Shown one piece after another: positions 54,041 to 64,000 of a stretch of 64,000 nt of DNA. Source of the stretch: Ashinkailepas kermadecensis (Eukaryota > Arthropoda > Thecostraca > Neolepadidae); NCBI GenBank assembly GCA_034440615.1, contig JAOTOM010004783.1, forward strand, positions 249,001 to 313,000. Direction: 5' to 3'. The position numbers and the translations under genes were made by a program. The number at the start of each line of letters is the position of its first letter. The first letter of the stretch is position 1. The notes beneath the pieces were generated by a model that searched no databases, had not been told where the DNA came from, and saw only the letters and a list, made by a program, of their open reading frames with translations.

Positions 54041-55262
54041 AAATAACTTGGCGAGATGGCGTGGAACCAGCTTTTGGTAGGAATTGGAGTTCGTATTGAA
54101 ATCCGAATATGAATACTCGCGTTCTAGCATTTCTCATCCTTTGACCTTTAATTTGACCTTGAAAGTCAACAGCTATTGAGACAAAATCACTGCCACCCTG
54201 GAAATAGGGACAATCTACATGTTGAAACCAGTTCCGGTCGAATATGCAGATAACTTTGGGCGTTCGAGTGTGCCCCGTCGTGTGGCCTTAAATTTAACTT
54301 TGAAGGTCAACTGTTATTGAGACAAAATCGCCCTCACCCTGGAACAAGAGACGATATACACGGCGAAACGGGCTTCGACCGAATATACTGTTCACGTTTA
54401 GCGTTCTAGCGTTGCCCGTCGTTTATGCTTGAATTTGACCTTGAAGATCAACTACTATTGAGATAAATCACTTTCACCCTAGACGAATAGACGATCTACA
54501 TGTTAAAGCTAGTTTTGATCGAATATACTGGTAACTTTAGGCGCTATAGCGTTCCCCGTTGTTTGATCTTCAGTTTGACCTTGAAGGCAATCGGTATCGT
54601 ACAGCGGATATCGGAATCGTAAATAGCCTGGCGAGATGGACCTGGACCAAGCTTTTGGTATGAATTTGAACTCGCATTTAAATCCTAATCCGAATACGTC
54701 ACGTCTTAGCGTTCCACGTCGCTTGACCTCGAATATGACCGTGAAGGTCAACTGCTATCGAGACAAAAATCACTGTCACTCTGGAACAATACACCATCTA
54801 CATCTTGAAGCTAGCTTCGACCGAATATACCGGTAACTTTGGCCTTCTAGCGTTCCCCATCGTTTGACCTTGAAGGTCATCAGCTATTGAGACAGAAATC
54901 ACTCACCTTGGACCAGGAGACGGTCCACGTGTTGAAACTGGTTTTGGCCGAATATACTGGTAACCTTTGGTGTGATGACGTTCCCAGTGGCATGGTCTTA
55001 AAATTGACCTTGGAGGTTAATTGCTATCGAGACAAAAATCACTGTCACCTTCGAGCAGGACAGAATCAATATGCTAAAAAAATTTGGTCGCAAATACTAG
55101 CAACTTTGGGCGTTGTAGCGTTCCCAGTCGTTTGACTTTGATTTGATCTTGACGGTCGACCAGTATCGTGCAGCGGATATTGGATTCGTAAATAACTCGG
55201 CTGGACCTGGAACCAGCTTTTAATAAGAATTCGAGCTCATATTGCAATTATAATTCGAATAC
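54041..55262 (-). repeat. ~142-bp satellite, inverted half
   Basis: The same unit in reverse complement (TCTAGCGTTCCCCGTCGTTT, GACCTTGAAGGTCAACTG) recurs near 54123, 54262, 54401, 54541, 54702, 54843, 54969 and 55100. The second module is reversed as well, at 54047, 54595 and 55160. The two halves meet at about 54040. Confidence 0.9.
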
Positions 55263-56139
55263 GTCGCTACCTTCACGAACGCCATTGAACAGCCCCTTCT
55301 ATATCGACCATGATAGAGATAGAGCTAGAGAGATATAGATAAGACCAACCAAGACTACCAAGACCAATATCAATCGGGACCGGGTGAACGGGGCTGGACA
55401 TGTTGGGGTAAATAGTTTCTTTAGAGCTTGGGATATGGTATTGATTAGGGTGAAGTTTCTTTAAAACTTGGGATATAGTATTGTTTAGGATGTTTCAATA
55501 TTTTATTTTTGAAGTCTTATACCATCTTTGCCTTATATACTTAATCAAGATGGCCCCTGTGGCTCTTACTAAGCCTTAGCACTGCATGACTTTGAATTTC
55601 CCGCTCCCCTTAAATACGCTGATCGTAAGCAGCGCAGTGAGACCTGAACTCATGACGTCATTTTCTTTCACCTTAATTATAGCTGTTAAAAGCTATTAAA
55701 GCATCATCGCAATCGAACACGGGTAGCAGCACTGATCAAGGTGATAACTTGCTCGCAAGGCACGGCATTTGAAGAGCACCGAATTCCGCAAACAGCTATT
55801 GTCATCGGCGTAACTTTCAAAGTACAACTGCTTTGTCTGACTTCCAGGATTCCATCTAGGTAACGTTTCAGGCACGGATCTAGACAAACATGTTGGGAAT
55901 TTGAGCAAAATCAAGCTAGTACTGCACCAAGGCCGTATTGTTTGAGGTAAGTGAACACGTCCTTGTTTGCTTATTCATCATCTAAATTAGTCGCTCTCGC
56001 ACCTGACAGGCTTTCCGATTAACGCAATTAACATGACCTGACCCCGCCATTGGGTCGCCATGACGATTGCATCCCGCTCATGTCGGTTGTGAAAAGGACT
56101 ATGGTGAAATTAGAGAACTTGAAGCAAGATGTTAGCACA
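55263..56139. other. No gene; LINE 3' remnant at 55545-55600
   Basis: AAGATGGCCCCTGTGGCTCT then TACTAAGCCTTAGCACT is a diverged plus-strand copy of the CR1-like LINE 3' end. GAGATAGAGCTAGAGAGATATAGATA at 55315 is a short simple repeat. Nothing else is recognisable. Confidence 0.55.
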
Positions 56140-56660
56140 TTAATCGTCTCCATTTCAACCTCAGTGAGCGCATTATTTCCGGTATTTATTCTGCAGCTCG
56201 TTGAATGGTCATGTCTGAATGATCATGTCTGGTCTAACCGGTTCCATTTCAACTATAGTGAGCGCTTCATTTCCGGTAATTATTCTGCCGCCCATTAAAT
56301 GGTCATGTCTGGTCTAACGGGCTCCATTTCAACTACAGCGAGCGCTTGATTTCCGGAATTTATACTACAGCCCATTAAATGGTCATGTCTGGTCTAACTG
56401 GTTATCTCGTCATGGTTAGAGATTAGAGATTAGAGGGAGCATTTAGTCAATTAGAGAGCTTAAGCCAAGACTGTAGCACATCATTGTTATATAACTTATA
56501 TAGCACATATGTTATGTATTACGTAACATTGTTATGCTACATAGAACATCATCATAGCACGCATTGCCTCGGTTTCAAGTGCAGTGAGCACTATATTTCC
56601 GGTATATATTATACAGCCCATTAAGGATAATGCTTGGCCTAACTGATTAGCTGGTCGGTG
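56140..56660. repeat. ~85-bp tandem repeat, four to five diverged units
   Basis: CCATTTCAACTATAGTGAGC, ATTTCCGGTAATTATTCTGC and CCCATTAAATGGTCATGTCT recur at 56150, 56245, 56325 and, after a break, 56565. Confidence 0.85.
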
Positions 56661-57095
56661 AAAGTTGCCTTTGGTTGACAACATTCATTTTTTTGCGAGC
56701 TTTTCGAAATGTTGTGCAGCATTCATGGGATACGCAAGTGGCAGTGAGAAACACTTACAAAGCTGTCACATTATCCACTACGGTACGAGAAATAGCTGTG
56801 CGGTGTGATGCTTCTCTGGTTACATATATGCTGTCAGGTCAGGTCAGATTAGGCTACACAAGAAGGTGATCATATGCTATATACACAGAAGTATGTTGCT
56901 TAGACTCGTGCCACAAACTTCTCTCTAGGATCCAGGGCAACCCAATCGATTCTGGGAGTACGGTGGCCGTAGCTAGGAAACCATAACTTACCAAATGGCC
57001 AATGCGATATCCCCTGGTCCCTGTACTATGGTCTTCATCTGCGGTCAGGAATGCAGTTTAACTTATGTGTGGATGAAATCTGCCCTCCGGCGCAC
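56661..57095. other. Intron sequence, no gene
   Basis: No credible ORF; GTCAGGTCAGGTCAGATTAG at 56834 is a short repeat. Ends at the donor of the TM9 exon. Confidence 0.5.
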
Positions 57096-57233
57096 CTGAG
57101 TCACCATGGATATGCCGACCAGAAACGACAGGAAGCAGTAGATGGCGATGAAGACCTCCTTCCGGCCGGGACGCCTCAGCGTGTGTGGGAACTCGTCCAC
57201 CACGGCAGTGATGAGTCCCTCCATGGTGCAGAA
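57096..57233 (-). CDS. Gat: SLC6 exon: end of TM8 and TM9
   Basis: 46 codons in phase 0, [20 protein letters not shown] then [20 protein letters not shown] and ISMVTQ. The acceptor is GGCGCCAG before TTCTGC; the donor GTGCGC follows CAG. The loop reads [10 protein letters not shown], one residue longer than in most relatives. Confidence 0.95.
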
Positions 57234-57893
57234 CTGGCGCCGTCCAGGCACATCGTTAGACTCCGAAACGCTATACGTACATGCAGCATACATGAAGAGG
57301 CGCAACTCGATATGAAGCAGCGCTGTTACCGAGGCTCGTGAAGTCTGTCCACCTAATTGCCCTTGTGATGAACAGATGCCTCCAATTATATCAAAGCAAA
57401 GATTACGTTGGACAACGATACACGTGGGGACGAGACGTGTTATCGGCGAATTAAGAGCAAACTCACTGAACAAAAGGTAGCATCTTTGTAGCGGTAGGTC
57501 TGCTATATGCCTATAACCGATGTGTGGGAGATTCTACACACGCCTCCCATGTCCGCTCCAGCCCCAATGGCTTCTCGAGACAAATACGCCAAGTTGCTTT
57601 CTTTAGAAACAAACCTGAGCCTTGTTCTGTTTACGATGATCACTGAAGCAAAGCAATGTGGTTCCATAAATGATATGCGCACTTCTCACGGTACCATTTA
57701 ACTCCTGCTAAAAGTTCAATTCAGAACATGAATCCATGGTCTGGAGGTATTCAACTTCAGTGTTTTGTCCGGTGACGACACCACATGCCGCGGGATCTTA
57801 ATACAAGCGTTGTCCACACACGACATAGAAAACCATCAGTACGTGCACGAGAGCCTACACAGCCGGATCCTGCTCGGAACACTACGGGGTCAT
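57234..57893. other. Intron sequence, no gene
   Basis: Only short ORFs without motifs; the exon-derived minisatellite begins at 57894. Confidence 0.5.
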
Positions 57894-58194
57894 GGTGAGA
57901 GCCGGTCACATTCACCGGGGAGTCCAGGCCAAGCATGGTGGGAGTTAATCACACTCCCCTGGGAGTCCAGTCCGAGCATGGTAGTAGTTGGTCACACTCC
58001 CCTGGGAGTCCAGTCCGAGCATGGTAGTAGTAGGTCACACTCCCCTGGGAGACCAGTCCGAGCATGGTAGTAGTAGGTCACACTCCCCTGGGAGTCCAGT
58101 CCGAGCATGGTAGTAGTTGGTCACACTCCCCTGGGGGTCCAGTCCGAGCATGGTGACAGTCGGTCATACTTACCTGGGAGTCCAGTCCGAGCAT
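57894..58194 (-). repeat. 43-bp minisatellite made from exon end plus splice donor, seven units
   Basis: On the minus strand each unit is ATGCTCGGACTGGACTCCCAG (21 bases, the last seven codons of the TM8 exon) plus 22 bases of intron starting at the donor. Exon-end copies start at 58194 (the true exon), 58151, 58108, 58065, 58022, 57979 and 57936, exactly 43 bases apart. The true unit has GTAAGTATGACC. Copies 2 to 6 have GGGAGTGTGA, so the GT is lost. The last has GTGAATGTGACC, with GT. Confidence 0.97.
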
Positions 58195-58286
58195 GAGGAC
58201 CATCATGAAGAATAGCGCCGACCACAGTGGACTGATGGGGAGCTCCAAGACGGCGGACGGGTACGCCAAGAACAGCAGACCGGGTC
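58174..58286 (-). CDS. Gat: SLC6 exon: loop 4 and TM8
   Basis: 113 bases, completing a split Gly codon, then [20 protein letters not shown] and [17 protein letters not shown]. The acceptor is GCACAAG; the donor is GTAAGT after CCCAG. The Asp-Ser of GLDSQ fits the second sodium site of SLC6 carriers. The 21-base end of this exon has been amplified downstream. Confidence 0.95.
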
Positions 58287-58718
58287 CTTGTGCACCAACG
58301 TACGTGAGTCAGGAATAGAGACCAGATTGCGCAAACAATTAGGGGATGATTTCCAGCGATATACCACCCCTAGTCCTCAAACGACGCCCTACTGCATGCC
58401 AATTTCTTCTTATATTTCATAACACATTTTGAACGTAGAACAATGAGAAGGGCCGCATCCTAACGGGCTTCGACCATAGTGACAGGCGTGCTACTAATGG
58501 ACCGATAAAGCGTCCTGAAGTAAAATCGAGCGGCTTGATGCGTGCTAGGTGCTCGACCCAAAGAATTTGGGCTCTCGTGGTGATGAATAACCACCAGCTA
58601 ACAGCGTATCTAGCGCTCGGTTAGTTTTCCTCTGTTCTCCGGGAAGCGGTCACAGATGACGCGACCTTATAACACGCCCAGAACAGTGATTCTGTATTTA
58701 TCGTTGACTTCTACTCAC

Positions 58719-58843
58719 CTGCCGCAGCTACCTCCGACACTGGCTTCCCGTGGATTGTTGCCAGGTAGCCAATGACAGAGAAGATAACAAAGCCCGCGAA
58801 TATCGACGTGCATGAATTGATGGTGCAGATTATCATCGAGTCC
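58719..58843 (-). CDS. Gat: SLC6 exon: TM7 and following loop
   Basis: 125 bases; the first base completes the Lys codon from the previous exon, then DSMIICTINSCTSIFAGFVI, FSVIGYLATIHGKPVSEVAA and A plus one base. The acceptor is CTTGGCAG; the donor is GTGAGTAG. INSCTS carries the Asn and Ser used for sodium and chloride in this family. Confidence 0.96.
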
Positions 58844-59535
58844 CTGCCAAGTAGCATGGAAATGTTATCATGGAGTTCCTGGCAGACAGTAGTAGTCACC
58901 AAAAATCCTCCATTAAATCATGAGAAGAAAGCAACAGCATCGCCACCCGAACCCACATTTTTGTGACGAGGAGTATTTATCTACTTGTTAGATATATTGA
59001 TATTTTATCGGTAGTATAGCCAAAGTCTGTGATAATACAGGTACAAATTTTAGAACAATTAATAAAGACACTCTTTGATGAGAGGTATCATAGTTTAATA
59101 TTTTCGTGCCTCCTTTGCGCATATTGCTAAAAGGTACAAGTCCTCACGTAGGGCCTAACGTGTTCTGCTATGTTCAAGTTTGTTTTCTAAAGAAAAGGAT
59201 TACGACGTTTTCTGATCACCGAAGTCCGACCGATGCCATATCTCCATCAGAACCTGGCCAGCTACGCCGCTAGTTGTGAGCCCAAATAAACTGCTCATTG
59301 GCTGCTTTAGTTCATCAATTTTGGCCTAATTAGGTAAGGTATGCGTCTTGATTCGGATATACAGAATGCACTGTTACGATTAACTGCTGCACTATGCTAA
59401 TCAAGGCATCCATGGATGGGTGTGCGTCATTCAAATGGGCGTCAGGGAGACGGATAGAGTTGAACTTTCATTATTATTTTATAAGGATTTTGTTTGATTT
59501 ATAATCTTAGGCATCTCATGGTCGCATTGATAGAT
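58844..59535. other. Intron sequence, no gene
   Basis: AT-rich, with no credible ORF or repeat that I recognise. Confidence 0.5.
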
Positions 59536-59539
59536 GAAC

Positions 59540-59660
59540 GCACGCATGCGCACGAACACGCGCACGCACACACACACACACACACACGCACGCATACATA
59601 GGCGTAGGAACGTCTAAAAAAAAGTGGGTGGGCCGAGGTCAACCTGGGCGCCCCCAGGAA
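59540..59660. repeat. (CA)n/(CGCA)n microsatellite and G/C-run repeat edge
   Basis: CGCACGCACACACACACACA tract, then GTGGGTGGGCCGAGGTCAAC, a dispersed-repeat edge. Confidence 0.8.
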
Positions 59661-59802
59661 TTTCGCAAAGTACCATGGTTGAGCACTTTTGAATAGAGAA
59701 CCATATAATTTTAGCAGTGAATACACAACTTTCACCGCTAAGGTAGGGGGGTGGATGCCCCTTGTGCGCGCCTATGGCTTACAGCAACACGTGGTACTGA
59801 AA

Positions 59803-60656
59803 CAGAACTTTTTAGGGAAATAACAGGGCACAATGAGCAGGTTTTGCTGCAGAAAGACTTAGACGAGCTAGTAAAGTGGTCCGAAAAATGGCAAATGAAG
59901 TTTAATTTTGATAAGTGCAAAGTCATGCATGTAGGTAGGCAGCATATGAAGGCTCCATACTTGATGGGTGGCCAAGTACTATCTGTGACTCAGCAGGAGA
60001 AGGACTTAGGTGTTATTTTGAACACAAAATTGGGGGCATCAGAACAGACCAAAGAAGCCAGGAAGAAGGCACTAAGAATGCTTGGGGCAATACAGAGGAA
60101 TGTGTCATACAAAAGTGAGGTGGTCATCAGGAAGCTTTACTGTGCATATGTCAGGCCACATTTGGAATACTGTGTACAAGCTTGGTCCCCTAGTTATGAG
60201 AAAGATTGTTGGCTTTTAGAGAGAGTACAATAGAGGACAACAAAAATGGTTAATGGTATAGGCAACCTGGCATATGAGGAAAGACTGAAGAAATTGAATA
60301 TGTTTTCACTTAGATATAGAAGGCTGAGAGGAGATCTCATCGAGGTTTTTAAATTTGTTCATGGTCAGGAACAGGGATATCTCAGGGAAATGTTTGAATT
60401 TAACAGAAATGATGCAATTAGAGGTCATCAATTCAAAATTAAAGTTAATCACAGCAGGACAAGGTTAAGACAGTCTTTCTTCACCAACAGGGTAGTAGAA
60501 CACTGGAACCAGCTGCCAGGAACCATTGTCAGTAGCAACACACTGACCATCTTTAAAAACGGCATAGACAATCATTATCAGACTAGGGGATTGTTTTTCT
60601 GTATTCCAGGAGGGTTGATCAACAGGGAGGAGTTGGGAGTTGGGAGGAGTTTGTAA
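59803..60656 (+). pseudogene. CR1-like LINE ORF2 C-terminal part with one stop
   Basis: A single frame of about 284 codons reads KWSEKWQMKFNFDKCKVMHV, LGVILNTKLGASEQTKEARK, RKLYCAYVRPHLEYCVQAWS, then a TAG at 60231-60233 (ERVQ stop RTTKMVNG; the other copy has Lys there). It continues RLKKLNMFSLRYRRLRGDLI to the true C-terminus after IFKNGIDNHYQTRGLF. These are the thumb and the C-terminal domain; the catalytic palm is lost by truncation. Compared with the 5515-7452 copy it preserves the C-terminus that copy has lost. Confidence 0.93.
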
Positions 60657-61022
60657 TTGTTGAGTGTGTTATGCAATAGCAAGTGAGTCTCTTATTAAGT
60701 CTAAACGCTTTATAACTTTATATAGGGTGTACCTAGCAGGGGATTCAGCACCTTCCTTCGGGATGTGATACTGATGAGATTGTCTATGGTAGCACAATGG
60801 GTATGATGGGAGTAGTTTGTAATTGTTCAGTGTATTATGCAATAGCAAGTGAGTCTCTTATTAAGTCTGAACGCTTTATGAATTTGTTGGATGTGCCTAG
60901 CAGTGGATTCGGCACCTTCCTTCGGGATGTGATGCTGATAAGATTGTCTATGGTGGCACGATGGGTATGATGGGAGGAGCTTGTGATTGTTGAGGGTGTT
61001 ATGCGGTAGCAAGTGAGTGGTG
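60640..61022 (+). repeat. ~156-bp tandem repeat in the LINE 3' UTR
   Basis: TTTGTAATTGTTGAGTGTGT, AGCAAGTGAGTCTCTTATTA and CACCTTCCTTCGGGATGTGA recur at about 60650, 60808 and, partly, 60978. The minus-strand fragment at 4660-4835 carries one unit. Confidence 0.85.
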
Positions 61023-61165
61023 CTAGATAGGCTGGGATATATAGCTTCCTAGGAACCTTGGATAAGGGATTGATTGGGGTGGGAGTATGTACATTTCTAG
61101 TACCTTTTCTAGATAGGCTTAACCCAAATGGGCCCCTGTGGCTCTTATTAAGCCTTAATACTTTA

Positions 61166-62136
61166 TGACTTAATGAGAACTATCATCGCAATATAATTAC
61201 TTTCAAATTCACACTTCTCGCTGGACTTGGAACTCTTTTCACGATTGATGGATTCCTGTGTAATAATAGCTGTATCTTCTTGGTGCGAGTGAAACCATTA
61301 GCATAACTGTTCAAACAAAATTTCTTCAATTTCCGCTATATGTGTGGGGGTGGGGGAGGGTGCAAGCTCATTACAGCCTCACTAATGTGTATGTGGTGTG
61401 CCCTAGTTTTCATGATATAGCACTATACGTGTTTAAAATGTCCCCCGCTGTAAATGTTCACCGATGTTGGTGAGGAGAAAGAATAAGCAAGAACGTAGCT
61501 TACTTGCTCGCCCATGACAAAATAATTTTTAGATAAGTCTAATAAGTCTATAAGTATATAAGTCTATAAGTCTATGAATATAATAAGTCTTAGACAAATA
61601 AGTCTAAGATTGATGATGGAGAGGATGAAAACAAGAAAGATCGCTGGTTGACGATTCTTTGATCCGTTGTGTGGCAGACCAAGATTGGCAGGCTGACAGA
61701 CTGGGGCAAAGAAAAACGCAATACATAAAAATACATGGTATGGTGTTCGTCCTCAGGGCCTAACTCCAACACACAGGTGATCAGTCACCTCAATCATATC
61801 TGTAGCTCCAGTTGCTTCATCTCGATCGCGGTCGTCGACCAGTACCGAGATTCTGGCAGGAAAGCTAGCATTGACATAGCATAGCATCTGGCAGCATATG
61901 CGGATGCTGTAATAAGCGTAGGTAATTTGGGATAAAGTAATTGTTTTGAACAGCGTAATGGGACAATATTTTTACATTTTTGTTCTCTGAGATATTTCAA
62001 TCTGCAAAATGGCGTATATATCAACTTAGACGCATACTTCGATGCACTCAGTACCACTTTCTAAATGATACTAGCATCGCCTCATCTCGGTTCAGTATTG
62101 TACGGAACCGAGAAGTGCATCATAAACAGCGTATAT

Positions 62137-62139
<3 letters not shown>
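61166..62139. other. Intron sequence; ATAAGTCT repeat at 61535-61610
   Basis: ATAAGTCTA units recur about eight times. CGAGATTCTGGCAGG-type sequence and short ORFs lack motifs. Confidence 0.5.
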
Positions 62140-62182
<43 letters not shown>

Positions 62183-62187
62183 CACAC

Positions 62188-62242
<55 letters not shown>

Positions 62243-62265
62243 CGGGTGTGTGCGCGTGCGTGCGT
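62140..62265. repeat. (AC)n(AT)n(GT)n palindromic microsatellite
   Basis: CACACACA ... TATATATA ... TGTGTGTG over about 125 bases. The left and right arms are reverse complements, so it can fold as a long hairpin or cruciform. Confidence 0.95.
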
Positions 62266-62416
62266 GTATGTAGTTGCAAGCATATCGCAGTCGCATAGTT
62301 ATAGCAGGGTAAACATTATTTATTGTAAGACTATCAGATTACACCACATCAACTCGTATAGCCTGAAGTAACAATGTTTGTCGTGAACCTCTTGTGTCAC
62401 GGTCACTAAGTCTCAC

Positions 62417-62520
62417 TTCAGCACGTTGTTGTTGAACTTGTTGTAGCTGCCGAGGGCGACCAGCGAGCCCAGGGCTAATCCGTACGAGAAGAAAACCTGT
62501 GTCACCGCATCCATCCAAAC
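62417..62520 (-). CDS. Gat: SLC6 exon: TM6
   Basis: 104 bases starting in phase 0, [20 protein letters not shown] then [14 protein letters not shown] plus two bases of a Lys codon. The acceptor is CTGCCGCAG; the donor is GTGAGA. The Ser of FFSYG and the GSYNKF loop are strongly conserved SLC6 features near the substrate and chloride sites. Confidence 0.96.
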
Positions 62521-63771
62521 CTGCGGCAGTAGGGAGAACTCGTCACCTAACGTGAGCAGAAGGCGCCAGGGCGGCTGGACGAGCAAGGTCAAGTGCTAAA
62601 AGCGAGGATGATCTTGAGTGTTTATACAGCCACTCGCATTCAAACGCGTATGCAGAGCTACGATGATCTCGGATGCGATGCATTCACTAAATTGCATTGC
62701 CAAAGGCAGAAATATAAAAATGGAATTCCTGTCTGGGCACTCGAGACAAAGATTCAAGTCAAAGACCTTTTCTATGTCACCAGAGGAGGATGGCGAATGC
62801 CGGCTGCGGTGCGAGATGTACGGTTAGCTGCTCGCGCGCGAAAATCTCACCGTTGATCCCTTTCTTTGAGCAAAGATTGAGAGTGCTTTAGGAGAAATAT
62901 TGTGATGAAAGTTGACAAATCCCAAAATAAAAGGAGGAAACCTGACTCTGAGGGGACAACTTAGAGCTCAAATTGCTCTGTTACACCGTGAGTCGCTGTG
63001 GAAAGTTGCCCGGAACAGAAAGATCACCGCGAACCTCCATCTTTAAAGCGGCATTAAAAGCACTCAATGAAGAATATTGGGATTAATATGGGAAAATTAC
63101 GCATATTACACACATCACATCCCACCATGAGTGAATAAATTATAACTCGAAACGCTGCAACAAAAAAGGTGCTAGTAAAGGCATGCAAGGCATCCAAGGC
63201 CAACAGGTTATAATTAGTGAGTGCCGCAAGTTTTGTCTAACCGATTGCTCGTCATTTATGCCTGCAGGTTGCAGTACTTCCGTCACCCTTGCCCCTAGGT
63301 GGGCGGAGGCGCCAATTTTGTTCAGCTGATCGAAGTCTGGGATTGCTTATATCTGGTTGGTGGCGACTGTCCATCCCGGACAGACTTTTCATCGCGCATA
63401 TTTTTTAAGTAAAGAAAATCAAAGGTGCGGCAGCAAGTGCAGTGCGCATGCGCATGTGGTTGGGGGGGGGGGGCCATATCGGGATGGGTCATATTTGGTT
63501 TGCGAGTGAAAACCCATCCAGAAAACTTGAGAAGATATAATTATTAAAGTTTCGAAAACCGGGAAGTTTTAGCAGGTCAATTACATGTGCTCACGTAGTT
63601 CGTGACACCGTGTCAGGGCTGCTCCATCGGGTTGTGGCGATATTCCATCCAGGAAGCATTTTGCCTGGCTTATGTTTTCAGTTTTAGTTTATTTCAATAG
63701 ACTGCCCGTCGAGCGGAGGATGGCTTAAATCCACCTGCTTAAATCCACCAGCAGACCGTGTTTTCTCTCAC
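62521..63771. other. Intron sequence, no gene
   Basis: Short ORFs without motifs. GCGCATGCGCATG, then a G13 run, lies at 63441-63472. Confidence 0.5.
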
Positions 63772-63906
63772 TTTAACTTCGAGCAGTTTGCTCATGTCTG
63801 GCAAGATGTAGAACCTGATGCCGTCGATGGCGCCCGGCAGCGTCACGCCACGCACCAGCAGGATCAGCATCAGCACGTACGGGAACAGCGAGGTAAAGTA
63901 CACCAC
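63772..63906 (-). CDS. Gat: SLC6 exon: TM5
   Basis: 45 codons in phase 0, [45 protein letters not shown]. The acceptor is TCTGCAG; the donor is [14 protein letters not shown] is a hallmark of SLC6 carriers. This is the most 5' exon inside the window; TM1 to TM4 lie beyond 64000. Confidence 0.96.
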
Positions 63907-64000
63907 CTGCAGACAACACAGTGCTGATGTGCCTTACACCAGTGCGACGGCTGGGTGCCTGTATGAAGCCAGCCTGATGCCTGACAACAACAACAACAGC

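Larger units (their letters stand above)
59803..61165 (+). mobile_element. CR1-like LINE, second copy, strongly 5'-truncated
   Basis: Begins just downstream of the FADD motif region of the RT (LFREITGHNEQVLLQKDLDE). It runs through the rest of ORF2 and a long 3' UTR, and ends with ATTAAGCCTTAATACTTTAT and GACTTAATGA. It lies in intron 58844-62416, opposite in strand to the transporter gene. The 5090-7490 copy is the same family. Confidence 0.92.
38869..63906 (-). other. Gat: SLC6 sodium- and chloride-coupled transporter gene (GABA-transporter-like), partial
   Basis: Seven exons on the minus strand join in one frame: 63906-63772, 62520-62417, 58843-58719, 58286-58174, 57233-57096, 40060-39857, 39036-38869. 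They total 887 bases, about 295 codons, from TM5 to TM12. All introns begin GT and end AG. The family is recognised from [18 protein letters not shown] (TM5), [14 protein letters not shown] (TM6), INSCTSIFAGFVIF (TM7), MLGLDSQFCTMEG (TM8) and GGMYVF (TM10). Residues that in GAT-1-type carriers hold chloride and the second sodium are present: the Ser in FFSYG, the Asn and Ser in INSCTS, and the Asp-Ser in LDSQ. By eye it is closest to GABA transporters (SFFAG/CTS.FAGFVIF, YEYPWWAH near TM12). N-terminal exons lie past 64000. The protein would sit in the plasma membrane and take up GABA or a related amino acid. Confidence 0.92.

Noticed and set aside
57765..58070. Plus-strand ORF with HSPG repeats
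   Set aside because: It is antisense to the exon-derived 43-bp minisatellite.

Overview
This is a eukaryotic window, most likely from an arthropod and possibly a chelicerate such as a tick. The support is spliced SLC6-type exons, arthropod-type TTAGG motifs, arthropod-like non-LTR and Penelope-like retroelements, and a density of transposons, satellites and microsatellites typical of a large repeat-rich genome. The species assignment is inference. I see no bacterial operon, rRNA, intact tRNA gene or CRISPR.

The one clear host gene lies on the minus strand. Seven exons of a sodium- and chloride-coupled neurotransmitter transporter (SLC6 family, closest by eye to GABA transporters) run from 63906 down to 38869. 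They cover TM5 to TM12, all have AG/GT splice sites, and their phases join into one frame. The N-terminal exons lie beyond the right edge. The C-terminal exon was not identified with certainty; a phase-compatible ORF at 36640-37047 is a weak candidate. Introns are 0.4-17 kb. The 17-kb intron (40061-57095) holds a 10.7-kb insertion with an 8-bp target-site duplication. The 940-bp intron holds a 43-bp minisatellite made from the end of the neighbouring exon plus its splice donor.

The left part (1-38 kb) is mostly decayed mobile elements and simple repeats. It contains a broken I/jockey-like LINE (1-1520, minus), a CR1-like LINE with one in-frame stop and a mutated catalytic motif (5090-7490, minus), and a longer I-clade-like LINE with gag-like ORF1, damaged endonuclease, RT and RNase H (12320-17474, plus). 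It also contains a transposase-like relic (18690-19345), two Penelope-like GIY-YIG relics (19400-20930), tRNA-derived SINEs, a TTAGG-rich repeat region (25-28.6 kb) with a MITE flanked by a perfect 8-bp duplication, and a 22-bp-period degenerate repeat element (29912-30960).

The 40.7-51.5 kb insertion is a nested mosaic. It contains a 3.8-kb DNA transposon with long inverted repeats, a 15-bp minisatellite and a decayed transposase-like gene, with 22-bp-period repeats on both sides, a 0.43-kb direct duplication and a five-copy ~277-bp satellite. To its right are a 28-bp minisatellite built on a short palindrome, a ~142-bp satellite that reverses orientation mid-array, and a second CR1-like LINE copy (59803-61165, plus). 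No other active host gene was recognised.
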